DNA of 64,000 nucleotides from Gilliamella apicola (GTDB lineage Bacteria; Pseudomonadota; Gammaproteobacteria; Enterobacterales; Orbaceae), in assembly GCF_003202915.1 (NCBI RefSeq), contig NZ_QGLP01000005.1, forward strand, positions 889,737 through 953,736, in the 5' to 3' direction. Below the pieces are notes generated by a model, which did not search any database, was not told the DNA's origin, and saw only the letters and a program-made list of their open reading frames with translations. The position numbers and the translations under genes were made by a program. Position 1 is the first letter of the stretch, and each line of letters starts with the position of its first letter. This document shows positions 28,789 to 38,864 of the stretch, piece after piece.

Positions 28789-29649
28789 ATGCGTGTAGAT
28801 AAAGATGATCGTTATATACCAGAACAATCAAATAAAAAGTCTACGCTCTCATTTAATATTTCCACTTTTTTTCAGCAATATTCGAAAAAAAAGTTGATTG
28901 TTATGGGGTTAGCTTTGATCATTATTGTTTTATTGCTTAGTTTAATGATATTTCGTTCATTAAAACCTAAAACACCAACACCTTTGACGCCACCTGAAAT
29001 TAATGGTGTTTCATCAACTGAAGTAGCGGATACAATCAGCAATGAGCAAGCAAATGATGGTATAAAAAGCACACAAATTGCTCAGACAACAAGTCCCGCG
29101 TCTAACAACAGGGAGCGAGCACCTATTGATGATGTTAATGGGCAAGCTGAGACTAATGGTATAACAAGTATGAGTGGTCATGGTCAAAACCATTTGCCCG
29201 CAAAGAACGCTAAACCAAACTCGCCCACAACTGACATTAGTACTATTCACAGTAGTGGGTCATCTAATAATGATGCCACTACTAACAAACCTCAAGATCT
29301 AAATAGCAGTGATCATAAACCTGTTAGATTGAGTTCAGACAATGATGTCAAAACAGGCAAAAATTCAACTTCAATTGCCAATATTAAAGAAACTCAATTT
29401 TCTATTCAATTAAGTTCATCAAGTTCAATTGATGGATTAAAAGAATTAGTAAAAAAACATAATTTAACTAATTACCAAATTTATGAAACCAAAAGAAATA
29501 ATGATAAATGGTACATTTTAGTTAATGGTACATATGATTCTGCTGACGAAGCCAGAAAAGCAATTAAATCTTTACCAAGTGAACTACAAAACAATAAGCC
29601 TTGGATTAAATCTGGCGCTACAATTAATAAAGAAAAATCAGCAAAATAG
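28789..29649 (+). CDS. damX: SPOR-domain cell-division protein DamX
   Basis: 286 residues: short cytoplasmic N-terminus, one membrane helix near residues 36-56, a low-complexity Ser/Thr/Asn-rich periplasmic linker, and a C-terminal SPOR domain (about 205-280; FSIQLSSSSSIDGLKELVKK, WYILVNGTYDSADEARKAI). SPOR domains bind denuded septal peptidoglycan. It is shorter than E. coli DamX (428 residues) and lacks its long N-terminus. Good ribosome site AAGGAG; the order damX-dam is conserved. Confidence 0.9.
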   Translation: MRVDKDDRYIPEQSNKKSTLSFNISTFFQQYSKKKLIVMGLALIIIVLLLSLMIFRSLKPKTPTPLTPPEINGVSSTEVADTISNEQANDGIKSTQIAQTTSPASNNRERAPIDDVNGQAETNGITSMSGHGQNHLPAKNAKPNSPTTDISTIHSSGSSNNDATTNKPQDLNSSDHKPVRLSSDNDVKTGKNSTSIANIKETQFSIQLSSSSSIDGLKELVKKHNLTNYQIYETKRNNDKWYILVNGTYDSADEARKAIKSLPSELQNNKPWIKSGATINKEKSAK

Positions 29650-29658
29650 GAGTTTCCT

Positions 29659-30477
29659 TTGAAGAAGCGACGAGCCTTTTTAAAATGGGCTGGAGGAAAA
29701 TATGAGCTTGTGGACACAATTAAGCAGTATCTACCAGAAGGAGAACAACTTATTGAGCCCTTTGTAGGAGCTGGCTCAGTTTTTTTAAACACAAACTTCA
29801 AAAGTTATATTTTAGCTGATATCAATCACGACCTAATTGCGTTATTTAAGTTATTGCAATCTAATCCTGAACAGTTTATTAGTGATCTTAAACTATTATT
29901 TAATCATCAGAACAATCAAGCTGAGGCTTTTTATCAACTTCGTGAAGTGTTTAACTACAGTAAAGATCAATATTTACGATCGTTGTTATTTGTTTATTTG
30001 AATCGACACTGTTATAACGGTCTATGTCGCTATAATAATAGTGGGCTTTTTAATGTACCATTTGGACGTTATAAAACGATCTATTTTCCTGAAAGGGAGC
30101 TTAACTATTTTGCTCAAAAAGCACAAAAAGCTGAGTTTATTTGTACCCCTTATCATGAAGCAATGAAATTAGCGAAGCGTAATTCCGTCATTTACTGTGA
30201 TCCACCTTATCTTTCACCAAATGAATCAGCAGGTTTTACCGCTTATTATTCTAATAATTTTGGCTACGAAGAGCATATGCGATTGTCACAATTGGCTGAA
30301 AATATCGCTTATAAAAAAGATATTCCAGTACTGGTGTCAAATCATGATACTGAATATACCAGAACGTTATATAATAAAGCGCGCCATCTTTACCGAGCAG
30401 AAATGCGACGCTCAATTAGTTGTGCAGGCGAAGGACGCAAAAAAATTGATGAAATATTAGCCTTATACCAAAAATAA
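29659..30477 (+). CDS. dam: DNA adenine methylase Dam
   Basis: 272 residues. Methylates adenine in GATC for mismatch repair and replication control. SAM motif FVGAGSVFLNT, start FLKWAGGKYELVDTI, and catalytic DPPY within VIYCDPPYLSP. The start is a TTG at 29659 with AGGAG 7 nt upstream, giving MKKRRAFLKWAGGKY as in E. coli, so the rare start is convincing and suggests low expression. Part of aroK-damX-dam-rpe-gph-trpS. Confidence 0.95.
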   Translation: MKKRRAFLKWAGGKYELVDTIKQYLPEGEQLIEPFVGAGSVFLNTNFKSYILADINHDLIALFKLLQSNPEQFISDLKLLFNHQNNQAEAFYQLREVFNYSKDQYLRSLLFVYLNRHCYNGLCRYNNSGLFNVPFGRYKTIYFPERELNYFAQKAQKAEFICTPYHEAMKLAKRNSVIYCDPPYLSPNESAGFTAYYSNNFGYEEHMRLSQLAENIAYKKDIPVLVSNHDTEYTRTLYNKARHLYRAEMRRSISCAGEGRKKIDEILALYQK

Positions 30478-30516
30478 CCTATTTTGCGTATAAGGTTTTA
30501 TTAGTAGAGGTATGTT

Positions 30517-31194
30517 ATGAAAGAGTTTATTATTGCACCGTCGATATTATCCGCTAATTTTGCTCGCCTTGGTGAAGATACGCAAAAGGTATTAGACGCT
30601 GGCGCCGATGTTGTCCATTTTGATGTAATGGATAACCATTTTGTACCAAACTTAACTATGGGCAGTATGTTTTGTAAGGCGCTTCGCGATTATGGTATTA
30701 CCGCTCCAATCGATGTTCATTTGATGGTTTCCCCTGTTGAAGATTTAATTACTTCATTTGCCAAAGCTGGCGCCACCAATATCTCTATTCACCCTGAGGC
30801 CACTATTCACCTTGATCGTTCTTTGCAGTTAATTAAAGATCATGGTTGTACGGCAGGGATTGTACTTAACCCAGCAACGCCGTTAGATCATTTAGATTAT
30901 GTAATGGATAAGGTTGATATTATTTTACTAATGGGCGTAAATCCTGGTTTTGGCGGGCAATCGTTTATACCGACTACGCTAAAAAAATTACAACAAGTTA
31001 AACAGCGCATTGTCGAGTCTGGTAGACAAATTCGCTTAGAAATTGATGGCGGGGTTAAAGTTGATAACATCGCAGAAATTGCTAAAGCAGGCGCAGATAT
31101 GTTTGTTGCAGGTTCAGCGATATTTGGCCAACCTGATTATAAAACTGTCATCGATGCAATGCGTAAAGAATTAGCAGGAGTTAACCATGGCTAA
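30517..31194 (+). CDS. rpe: ribulose-phosphate 3-epimerase
   Basis: 225 residues, TIM barrel of the pentose phosphate pathway. [16 protein letters not shown] at the start, [16 protein letters not shown] with metal His, IDVHLMV, and [12 protein letters not shown]. It overlaps gph by 8 bases, which implies coupled translation. Confidence 0.97.
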   Translation: MKEFIIAPSILSANFARLGEDTQKVLDAGADVVHFDVMDNHFVPNLTMGSMFCKALRDYGITAPIDVHLMVSPVEDLITSFAKAGATNISIHPEATIHLDRSLQLIKDHGCTAGIVLNPATPLDHLDYVMDKVDIILLMGVNPGFGGQSFIPTTLKKLQQVKQRIVESGRQIRLEIDGGVKVDNIAEIAKAGADMFVAGSAIFGQPDYKTVIDAMRKELAGVNHG

Positions 31195-31882
31195 GTTAAA
31201 TGATATTCAAGCCATCGCCTTTGATTTAGATGGAACTTTAGTTGATAGCGTGCCGGGACTTGCCTTAGCGGCACAAAAAATGTTAGCAGATTTAAAGTTA
31301 GCGACCGTAACTAATGATCAAGTAAAAAACATGGTGGGTAATGGCATCGAAGTGATGCTTGAACGAGTTTTCAAAGCGGTTGAGACCAATCCAACAAAAG
31401 AATATTTTGCTGAAGCTAAACAGATATTTAGCCAGCATTATGATAAGGTTATGGATGAACAGACAACCCTGTTTCCTCATGTAGAACAGACCTTAAAAAC
31501 CCTTTATGAAAATCATTACCCTTTAGCTTTAGTAACCAATAAACCAGCGCAATTTTTACCGGCGCTATTAACGTCATTAGGTATTAAAGACTATTTTTCA
31601 TTGGTCCTTGGTGGTGGCGATGTGATTAAGTTAAAACCACACCCTGCCCCACTTTATCAAGTTATGGCAACGTTTGGATTATTTAGCGATCAGTTGCTGT
31701 TTGTTGGGGATTCAAAGAATGATATTACTGCTGCTAAAAATGCCCATTGCCCAACTGTGGCGTTAAGCTATGGTTATAACTATGGGATCTCAATTGCAAC
31801 TAGCGAACCAGATTTTTTATTTGACGATTTTAAAGAAATATTAACCCTGTTACCTCAGCCAAAAGCTGATGCCAAAAAATAA
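31187..31882 (+). CDS. gph: phosphoglycolate phosphatase
   Basis: 231 residues, HAD superfamily. Motif [11 protein letters not shown] with nucleophile Asp, motif II ALVTNK, motif III Lys in KPHPAP, motif [10 protein letters not shown]. Clears 2-phosphoglycolate formed during DNA repair. Start overlaps rpe by 8 bases. Confidence 0.95.
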   Translation: MAKLNDIQAIAFDLDGTLVDSVPGLALAAQKMLADLKLATVTNDQVKNMVGNGIEVMLERVFKAVETNPTKEYFAEAKQIFSQHYDKVMDEQTTLFPHVEQTLKTLYENHYPLALVTNKPAQFLPALLTSLGIKDYFSLVLGGGDVIKLKPHPAPLYQVMATFGLFSDQLLFVGDSKNDITAAKNAHCPTVALSYGYNYGISIATSEPDFLFDDFKEILTLLPQPKADAKK

Positions 31883-31905
31883 TGAGTATAAGTTAGGAAT
31901 AAATT

Positions 31906-32901
31906 ATGAGTAAACCAATTGTATTTAGTGGCGCTCAGCCATCAGGAGAACTAACATTAGGCAACTACTTAGGTGCTTTAAAGAATTGGGTGTCTTTACA
32001 AAATGAATATGATTGCGTTTATTGTATCGTCAATCAACATGCGATCACAGTCCGTCAAGATCCCAATAAGTTGCGTAAAGCGACACTTGATACACTAGCA
32101 CTTTATTTGGCGTGTGGTATCGATCCACAAAAAAGTACTATTTTTGTTCAGTCACAAGTGCCGGCACACGCTGAATTAGGCTGGGCGTTAAACTGCTATA
32201 CCTATTTTGGTGAATTGAGCCGTATGACACAATTTAAAGATAAGTCATCTCGTCATTCTGAAAATATTAACGCTGGACTGTTTGATTATCCGGTGTTGAT
32301 GGCGGCTGATATTTTGTTATATCAAGCTAATTTAGTTCCTGTTGGTGATGATCAGAAACAACATCTTGAATTATCACGTGATATTGCTCTGCGCTTCAAT
32401 GCACTATATGGGGATATATTTACCGTTCCTGAACCGTTTATTGCCAAAGTTGGCGCTCGAGTAATGTCATTACAAGATCCAAGCAAAAAAATGTCTAAAT
32501 CTGATGAGAATCGTAACAATGTTATAGGGTTACTTGAGAATCCAAAAGATGTTGAGAAAAAGATTAAACGAGCGATGACCGATTCAGACGAGCCACCAGT
32601 TGTGCGTTATGATTTAAAAAACAAAGCGGGGGTATCGAATTTGTTAGACATCTTAACAGGTATCACCGGCAAGCCAGTTGCTGAACTTGAAAAAGAGTTT
32701 GAAGGTAAAATGTATGGTCATCTAAAAACCGAGGTGGCAAATCAAGTGATTGATATGTTAACTGGTTTACAAGCAAAATATCATCAGTATCGTGATGATG
32801 AAAATTATCTTCTTTCAATTATGCAAGAAGGTGCACAAAAAGCTCGCGCTAAAGCAGAGCCAACGTTGAAAAAAGTTTATGATGCAATCGGTTTTGTATA
32901 A
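31906..32901 (+). CDS. trpS: tryptophanyl-tRNA synthetase
   Basis: 331 residues, class I synthetase. The HIGH-type motif is [14 protein letters not shown] (TLGN variant), and the KMSKS loop is [13 protein letters not shown]. The [14 protein letters not shown] region and length match bacterial TrpRS. Last gene of the conserved cluster; 115 bases separate it from trkA. Confidence 0.97.
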   Translation: MSKPIVFSGAQPSGELTLGNYLGALKNWVSLQNEYDCVYCIVNQHAITVRQDPNKLRKATLDTLALYLACGIDPQKSTIFVQSQVPAHAELGWALNCYTYFGELSRMTQFKDKSSRHSENINAGLFDYPVLMAADILLYQANLVPVGDDQKQHLELSRDIALRFNALYGDIFTVPEPFIAKVGARVMSLQDPSKKMSKSDENRNNVIGLLENPKDVEKKIKRAMTDSDEPPVVRYDLKNKAGVSNLLDILTGITGKPVAELEKEFEGKMYGHLKTEVANQVIDMLTGLQAKYHQYRDDENYLLSIMQEGAQKARAKAEPTLKKVYDAIGFV

Positions 32902-33016
32902 TTCCAAATAAGATTGCCATTATACGAAATAACATCGATCGGCTTTAATTGATAATTACAGTCACATTTTTGACAATAAATCATATTAAAGCCTTTTTGA
33001 TTATAATAGGTTAGTT

Positions 33017-34378
33017 ATGAAAATTATTATTCTTGGTGCCGGCCAAACCGGTAGTGCACTTGCTGAATATCTAGTAACTGAAAAGCAGAATGATGTGACA
33101 GTCGTTGATGAAGATCATGATAAATTGCAATCTTTGCAAGAACGTTTTGATCTCCGAGTCATTTGTGGCAAATCGTCTTATCCGCAAGTGTTAGAGAGCG
33201 CTGGAGCTGAATCAGCCGATATGTTAGTTGCCGTGACTAACTCTGATGAAGTAAATATGATGGCTTGTCAGATTGGTCATGTAATGTTCAATATTCCACA
33301 AAAAGTTGCCCGAATCCGCGCCCCTGAATATAACGATGAAAAATACCCATTTTTTAATAAAGATTGTATCAATATTGACCACATTATCGCTCCCGAAAAC
33401 TTAATCACCAATCATATTAGCCAATTAGTACAATATCCTGGCGCGCTTCAGTTTGCTTCGTTTTATGATAATCGGGTCTGTTTAGTTGCAGTAACCGCTT
33501 ATTATGGTGGCGCCTTAGTTGGAAGTGAACTGTCAGAACTGAAAGAACATTTACCGCATGTCGAAGCGCGGGTGGTGGCAATTTATCGTAAAAACCGCTT
33601 TATTCGACCGATTGGTTCAACTTTAATTGAGGCTGGGGATATGGTCTATTTTATTACTCCTCCTCTCAATATTAAAGCTGTAACCAGTGAACTACAAAGG
33701 TTAGAAAAACCTTATAAGCGCATTATCATTAGTGGTGGCGGTGGCATAGCTGTCGCTTTAGCTAAGCGTTTAGAAAACGATTATCAAGTTAAATTAATCG
33801 AACGCAATGCTGAAAAAGCCGAATCAATTGCTGAGCAACTTATTAATACAACGGTATTACATGGTGAATCATCAGACCAAGAGTTATTATCGCAAGAGCA
33901 AGTGGAACTCACCGATCTGTTTGTGGCAGTCACCAGTGATGATGAAGCCAATATTATGTCATCCATGCTTGCCAAAAGAATGGGGGCAAAAAAAGTCATC
34001 GTGCTTATTCAACGCCAAGCCTATTTAGAGTTGATCAATGATAGTGTGATTGATATCGCAATCTCACCACAACATGCCACTATTTCAGAGCTATTAAGTC
34101 ATGTTAGACAAACCGGTGTGGTTAAAGTGGTCTCACTACGTCAGGGTGAGTCAGAAATTGTCGAAGTGGTTGCCAATGGTGAGGCAGAAAATTCAAAATT
34201 AGTGAGTAAAAATATCAACAGTCTAAAATTACCATCAGGTGCGACTATTGGTGCGGTGGTGCGTGGCGAAGATGTGATTATTGTTAACACCGATTTGATG
34301 ATAGAAAATGGCGATCACTTAATCATTTTTTTAGCTGATAGACGAGCCATTAGTGATATAGAAAGATTATTACAATAG
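33017..34378 (+). CDS. trkA: Trk potassium-uptake regulatory protein TrkA
   Basis: 453 residues with two RCK modules. NAD-binding Rossmann motifs are GAGQTGSALAEYL (residues 7-19) and SGGGGIAVALAKRL (about 238-251), each followed by a TrkA_C domain. It gates the TrkH/TrkG potassium channel from the cytoplasm. No rsmB/fmt neighbour as in E. coli; the gene stands alone between trpS and the thiamine operon. Confidence 0.95.
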   Translation: MKIIILGAGQTGSALAEYLVTEKQNDVTVVDEDHDKLQSLQERFDLRVICGKSSYPQVLESAGAESADMLVAVTNSDEVNMMACQIGHVMFNIPQKVARIRAPEYNDEKYPFFNKDCINIDHIIAPENLITNHISQLVQYPGALQFASFYDNRVCLVAVTAYYGGALVGSELSELKEHLPHVEARVVAIYRKNRFIRPIGSTLIEAGDMVYFITPPLNIKAVTSELQRLEKPYKRIIISGGGGIAVALAKRLENDYQVKLIERNAEKAESIAEQLINTTVLHGESSDQELLSQEQVELTDLFVAVTSDDEANIMSSMLAKRMGAKKVIVLIQRQAYLELINDSVIDIAISPQHATISELLSHVRQTGVVKVVSLRQGESEIVEVVANGEAENSKLVSKNINSLKLPSGATIGAVVRGEDVIIVNTDLMIENGDHLIIFLADRRAISDIERLLQ

Positions 34379-34436
34379 CTTGTTTAAATTATAAACTCAG
34401 TTCATAATAAGAGCATTTTTTACAAATTGGTTTTTG

Positions 34437-34518
34437 ACTCGGGGTGTTTTTTGTTATTGCAAAAAACTGAGATTTTACCCGTTGAACCTGATCTGGATCA
34501 TACCAGCGTAGGGAAGTC
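34437..34518 (+). promoter_or_regulatory. TPP riboswitch (THI element)
   Basis: Contains the THI-box landmarks in order: ACTCGGGGTG, CTGAGAttttACCC, GAACCTGATCTGGATCATAC, CAGCGTAGGGAAGT. It lies about 65 bases before thiM, with a short T-rich helix insert in the P3 arm. It should switch off the thiM-thiE-thiD operon when thiamine pyrophosphate is abundant. Confidence 0.95.
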
Positions 34519-34583
34519 TTAGTCTTAATTGCTCGTTTTGACATATTCTTCCCTTAACATTACTAATTAGATAAGGATAGAAT

Positions 34584-35369
34584 ATGTCGGCCATTAAATT
34601 ATTCCCAAGCCATGATGCCATCCCCTTTATTGAGCAAGTTCACCTACAACGACCATTAATCCATTGTATTACTAATGATGTGGTCCAGAATTTTACCGCT
34701 AATGTTCTATTGGCGATTGGCGCTTCGCCGGCGATGGTAGTTGCCGAGCAGGAAGTTGAAGACTTTGTTACCGTAGCTAGTAGTTTGTTAATTAATATTG
34801 GTACGATCGATAACCAAAGTGCCAAAAGCATGTTATTAGCTGCCGCGAAAGCAAAACAAACACAAACCCCTTGGGTACTTGATCCGGTCGCAGTTGGTGC
34901 GGCACTGAAATACCGCACTGACATTGCCAAACAACTTTTAACCTTTTCACCCTCAGTTATTCGTGGAAATGCTTCCGAAATTCTAGCTTTAAGTGGTCAA
35001 CAATCATCATCTAAAGGACCAGATGGACTTGATTCTACTGATTCGGCATTAAATGCTGCAAAACTATTGGCCGAAAAATATCAAACCGTTGTAGCTATAA
35101 CCGGCGAGATTGATTATGTCACAGATGGCAAGCAAATTTATAGCATTAGTGGGGGGGATATCGCGCTAACCCGAGTAACTGGTACAGGTTGCTCATTATC
35201 AGCGATGGTGGCCGCATTTATCGCCGCTAGTAAAGATCGTTTAACTGCAACCGCCTCTGCTTGTTTTATGATGAAAAAGGCCGGTGAACTCGCTAACAAA
35301 AAGTCAGGTCTAGGCACTTTTGCTATGGCAATAATTGACCAACTTTCCCTATTTAAGCAAAATCACTAA
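34584..35369 (+). CDS. thiM: hydroxyethylthiazole kinase
   Basis: 261 residues, ribokinase-like fold. Salvages the thiazole moiety by ATP-dependent phosphorylation. Motifs HCITNDVVQNFTANVLLAIG, WVLDPVAVGA, and the anion hole VTGTGCSLSAMVAAF with Cys. First gene after the TPP riboswitch. Confidence 0.95.
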   Translation: MSAIKLFPSHDAIPFIEQVHLQRPLIHCITNDVVQNFTANVLLAIGASPAMVVAEQEVEDFVTVASSLLINIGTIDNQSAKSMLLAAAKAKQTQTPWVLDPVAVGAALKYRTDIAKQLLTFSPSVIRGNASEILALSGQQSSSKGPDGLDSTDSALNAAKLLAEKYQTVVAITGEIDYVTDGKQIYSISGGDIALTRVTGTGCSLSAMVAAFIAASKDRLTATASACFMMKKAGELANKKSGLGTFAMAIIDQLSLFKQNH

Positions 35370-35381
35370 TAAGGATATTTG

Positions 35382-36038
35382 ATGAAAAAGCAACTGGATT
35401 TAACACTCTACTTAGTGCTTGATCCGCTACTATGTGGTGGCATAAATGGCATGGTTAATACCACAAAAATTGCTGTAGAAAATGGTGTTACCGCGGTGCA
35501 ATTACGCTCAGAACAAGACTACTCAGGTAAAAATTGGTATCAAGCCGCCCTAGCGTTAAAAGAGGTATTAAGCAATACTCCAGTGCCACTATTGATTAAT
35601 GATCATGTCGATATTGCTTTAGCCATTGATGCCGATGGTGTTCATGTTGGACAAAGTGATCTACCGGTCGAAGTGACCCGCCGCTTAATTGGTAATGATA
35701 AGTGGTTAGGACTTTCGGTTTCCAATTTAGTACAACAGGAAAGTGTTCCTTGGCAATTGGTCGATTATCTGGGCATTGGCCCAATCTTTCCAACTACTAC
35801 CAAAAAAGATGCCACAACAGCAACAGGTATTGACCAATTGACAGAACTGGTTAACACCAAACAGTGCCCGGCAGTAGCTATTGGTGGCATAGGAGTAAAT
35901 AATTTAACCGAAGTGGTACAAACAGGTATTGAAGGTATTGCGGTAGTTTCCGCAATTTGTGGTCAAGCGGATATTGCTAAGGCTACATCTGAACTAATAA
36001 AAAAAATAAGACAAGCAAAAGAGGAAATAGGAATATGA
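35382..36038 (+). CDS. thiE: thiamine-phosphate synthase
   Basis: 218 residues, TIM barrel that joins HMP-PP and HET-P to thiamine phosphate. Motifs AVQLRSEQD, LLINDHVDIALAIDADGVHVGQSD, GPIFPTTTKKDA, and VAIGGIGVNN. The ATG is 6 nt after AAGGA; a TTG codon immediately before it is an unlikely start. The stop overlaps the thiD ATG as ATGA. Confidence 0.95.
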   Translation: MKKQLDLTLYLVLDPLLCGGINGMVNTTKIAVENGVTAVQLRSEQDYSGKNWYQAALALKEVLSNTPVPLLINDHVDIALAIDADGVHVGQSDLPVEVTRRLIGNDKWLGLSVSNLVQQESVPWQLVDYLGIGPIFPTTTKKDATTATGIDQLTELVNTKQCPAVAIGGIGVNNLTEVVQTGIEGIAVVSAICGQADIAKATSELIKKIRQAKEEIGI

Positions 36039-36829
36039 CAACAGTTGCATTAACCATAGCCGGTAGTGATCCTAGTGGTGGTGCTGGTATTCAAGCCGAC
36101 CTAAAAGCATTTTCTGCACTTGGCGCTTATGGCATGTCGGTAATTACCGCATTAACCGCGCAAAGTACCCAAGGTGTTAATGGCGTGCACGCCGTTCCAC
36201 CTGAATTTGTCGAAGCACAATTTAATACCCTTTATCAAGATATCCATATTGATAGCGTGAAAATTGGCATGTTGATGAATGAAGAGATTGTCACCTCGGT
36301 TGCTCACCTATTAAACGCTAATCCTATTGCTAATATTGTGCTTGATACCGTAATGATTGCCAAAGGCGGACATCCATTATTAAAAGCAGATGCCATTTCA
36401 GCTATTCGAGAGCTGTTATTACCATTAGCGACCGTCATAACCCCTAACCTTCCTGAAGCAGCTGCTTTACTTGATTGTCAGGAGGCTAAAAACGAAGATG
36501 AAATGCAACGACAGGGTTATGAGTTACTCAAATTAGGCTGTCAGGCAGTATTAATGAAAGGCGGGCATTTGCCAAGTCAAGAAAGTCCTGATTATCTAAT
36601 CACTGACAATAAAATTACCAGAATGACTTCAACGAGAATCGCCACTAAAAATACCCATGGTACAGGTTGCACCCTCTCTGCGGCAATTGCAGCATTGTTA
36701 CCGAAACATAATCTAGAAGAAGCAGTTAAACAAGCCAAAAACTACCTACAAGGCGCTATTGAGCATGCGGATAGTTTGAAAATTGGTAAAGGAATTGGAC
36801 CTACTCATCATTTTTATCAATGGTGGTAA
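36035..36829 (+). CDS. thiD: HMP/HMP-P kinase ThiD
   Basis: 264 residues, ribokinase-like. Phosphorylates hydroxymethylpyrimidine and its monophosphate. SGGAGIQADLKAFSALGAYG near the start, VLDTVMIAKGG, and NTHGTGCTLSAAIAAL. ThiC and ThiG are not here, so the operon is for salvage of both thiamine halves. Confidence 0.96.
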   Translation: MTTVALTIAGSDPSGGAGIQADLKAFSALGAYGMSVITALTAQSTQGVNGVHAVPPEFVEAQFNTLYQDIHIDSVKIGMLMNEEIVTSVAHLLNANPIANIVLDTVMIAKGGHPLLKADAISAIRELLLPLATVITPNLPEAAALLDCQEAKNEDEMQRQGYELLKLGCQAVLMKGGHLPSQESPDYLITDNKITRMTSTRIATKNTHGTGCTLSAAIAALLPKHNLEEAVKQAKNYLQGAIEHADSLKIGKGIGPTHHFYQWW

Positions 36830-37045
36830 CTACAAATGTTCAATTTTAGTAACTAACCATTTATTTTACTAAAAATTTTATACAAAATAGTAATAAAAAT
36901 GTGATTAAATAAATTACTAATTAAGTTTTCTTTTAAATGAGATAATGTATTTCGAAACAATTTTAAATTAATTTTTGATAAGTATTAATTTATACTCTGA
37001 TAAACATTGAAAAAATATTAAATGGAATTAAAAGATTATAATAAT

Positions 37046-37870
37046 ATGGTTTATATAAAATATCTTATCTCTATTGTTTTGCTTTTCCCATGCTTGGTAT
37101 TAGCAATTGACTTAGATATTCTTAAAGCAAATATCGATAAATATGATGTCGAATTAAATTTTAAAAATGGCCGTGATCTCGATATTCTCATTAAGAATGA
37201 AGAAATTAACAATATCGAGTTATTACAGAAAAGATCGACAGATGATTTTTACTTTAAAATGTTACTTTCCTATAAAAAAGGTCAAGGATTGAAACCTACT
37301 GGTTTAAATATTTATAGTAAGAAAGATGGACAATTATTTCAAACTATCAATAATTTAGAAGGGTTTGACTTTTTGGGTGAATATTCAATAGGTGCGGTTA
37401 ACCATATTGATGATAGCTATCGCTTTGCTCCAGATTATTTTGACCATAATGGAATAGAAATCGACTATAATTTTGATGGTAATTATAATGATTTTTATAT
37501 AGCCAGAGCAGTAGATGATATGGAAGACGCCCCCATCATTTATCGTTACTATTCTTATGATAACAAGAAAAATAAGTTCATTTATCTCAATTTAGATGGT
37601 CGTTATATCGATTTTGATTCAAGTAAAAAAATAGCAAAAAGAAAAAAAATTTGTGAAATAAATAACTATTCCGCAGTTATTTTAAATGAAACTTATCGAT
37701 TCAAAGTAGAAAGCAGCAACTATACTTTAACGAATTCAACCTGTACTTATAAAGAATATGAGTCTTTTAGAGGTGTTGAAGGACAATCTTTTAAAATTTC
37801 TCGTCAATGTTCTCAGAAAGAAAAAAATTTTTGTATTAAAGAAAACGAACTGGATAAAGATTTTGATTAA
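37046..37870 (+). CDS. exported protein of unknown function
   Basis: About 274 residues from the ATG that gives MVYIKYLISIVLLFPCLVLA, a signal peptide. The frame is open eight codons upstream to another ATG (37022); neither has a strong ribosome site. The mature part is Asp/Tyr/Asn-rich, beta-type, with four Cys in the last 75 residues that could form disulfides. The pattern resembles proteins that recur beside immunity loci, but no family was recognised. Confidence 0.6.
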   Translation: MVYIKYLISIVLLFPCLVLAIDLDILKANIDKYDVELNFKNGRDLDILIKNEEINNIELLQKRSTDDFYFKMLLSYKKGQGLKPTGLNIYSKKDGQLFQTINNLEGFDFLGEYSIGAVNHIDDSYRFAPDYFDHNGIEIDYNFDGNYNDFYIARAVDDMEDAPIIYRYYSYDNKKNKFIYLNLDGRYIDFDSSKKIAKRKKICEINNYSAVILNETYRFKVESSNYTLTNSTCTYKEYESFRGVEGQSFKISRQCSQKEKNFCIKENELDKDFD

Positions 37871-38102
37871 TCAGTTATAAAATATAACATTAAATTATTT
37901 TTATAAGCGTTACTAAATAGCAAATCGCATTGCAATATTATTAATATTGAGAGTAATAAGCAGTGGTGTTTTAGCTGAACACTATATTAACTAAAGACAC
38001 ATTTATACTTCATCAACAACCCAAATCGATGAAGTATATGAAAAACCGTTTAATGTCCTGTTTAATATAGCCAATTTATTGGTTGTGAGCATCATCTAAT
38101 AG
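37871..38102. other. intergenic region, nothing recognised
   Basis: AT-rich; no gene or RNA seen. It lies between the exported protein (plus strand) and the terminator of the HMA protein (minus strand). Confidence 0.4.
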
Positions 38103-38127
38103 TTAGGCGATCATTATAATCGCCTAA
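38103..38127 (-). terminator. hairpin downstream of the HMA protein
   Basis: Nine-base perfect inverted repeat TTAGGCGAT / ATCGCCTAA with a 7-base loop, about 25 bases past the stop of the metal-binding protein. It could act in both directions. Confidence 0.65.
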
Positions 38128-38149
38128 AGTTTAGTGATGCTAAATGTCT

Positions 38150-38353
38150 TTAATATGCAATACCTACAAACTCAAATCCGGCTTCATTGATTGCGGCAAT
38201 TGCTGCTTCTTGCGAAATAGTACCACCTTCAATATCAACCTCACGCTTGGTCAAATCAACAATAACTTTAGCTTTAGGATCAATATCATTAATTGCTTTA
38301 GTGATGGTTTTAACACAATGTTGGCAACTCATATTATCAACTATTAATTTCAT
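38150..38353 (-). CDS. CopZ-like heavy-metal-associated domain protein
   Basis: 67 residues, one HMA ferredoxin-like domain. The metal site is the NMSCQHC motif (M-x-C-x-x-C) at residues 7-13, and DIEGGTISQEAAIAAINEAG and the final Gly-Phe complete the fold. Such domains carry Cu+ to P-type ATPases. GGGGG lies close to the second of two adjacent ATGs, which I use. No copA is in the window. Confidence 0.9.
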   Translation of the reverse strand: MKLIVDNMSCQHCVKTITKAINDIDPKAKVIVDLTKREVDIEGGTISQEAAIAAINEAGFEFVGIAY

Positions 38354-38416
38354 CATTAACCCCCTTTTGGTTATTAAATAATTCCAGTTGGTTATGCCGC
38401 AAAATTAGGGTATCCC

Positions 38417-38803
38417 CTAAATAAAATTGCTTGCTAAGTAAAGCAAATATATTACGCCAATAAGCCGACAAAAAAAATAAAAAAATAGCCCTGTTTTATA
38501 CTTTATTGCATGATCAACTTGAGTCAATAATTGAATCAATACTTCGTTATTATTTGATATTATTGAAATTTGAATAATGTTTTTAGCAGTTATAAGCTTA
38601 TCAAGATCGATTATCTTTTCATCTTCATAATCATCAATATTTATATTTAATTCATTATTAAGTTGATTAATAACTTTACTCTCTAATAGAGAGGCAAAAT
38701 TATCCTCATCAAGAGTTAACTCAATCAAATCACCATCCACACAATCATTGAAATCTAGACGCTCCATTGCACTTTTATTTACCGGAACGGATATATTTCT
38801 CAT
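38417..38803 (-). CDS. orphan immunity protein (paralogue of 53.9 kb)
   Basis: 128 residues starting MRNISVPVNKSAMERLD. It is about 80% identical by eye to the immunity protein at 53880-54212 and carries an extra hydrophobic C-terminus (FCRLIGVIYLLYLASNF). The reading frame is open upstream and there encodes THFNIKRIN, a leftover of the C-terminus of the matching toxin at 54.2 kb (ends THFNIKRNK). So the toxin was lost and the immunity gene kept. Last gene of the cassette array. Confidence 0.75.
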   Translation of the reverse strand: MRNISVPVNKSAMERLDFNDCVDGDLIELTLDEDNFASLLESKVINQLNNELNINIDDYEDEKIIDLDKLITAKNIIQISIISNNNEVLIQLLTQVDHAIKYKTGLFFYFFCRLIGVIYLLYLASNFI

Positions 38804-38864
38804 ACTATTTATTCTTTTTATATTAAAATGAGTTACCTTAGTTCTGAAAAACTTAATTATAATT

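Noticed and set aside
38144..38381. Plus-strand frames opposite the HMA protein
   Set aside because: The minus strand encodes a clear MxCxxC metal-binding domain with a ribosome site.
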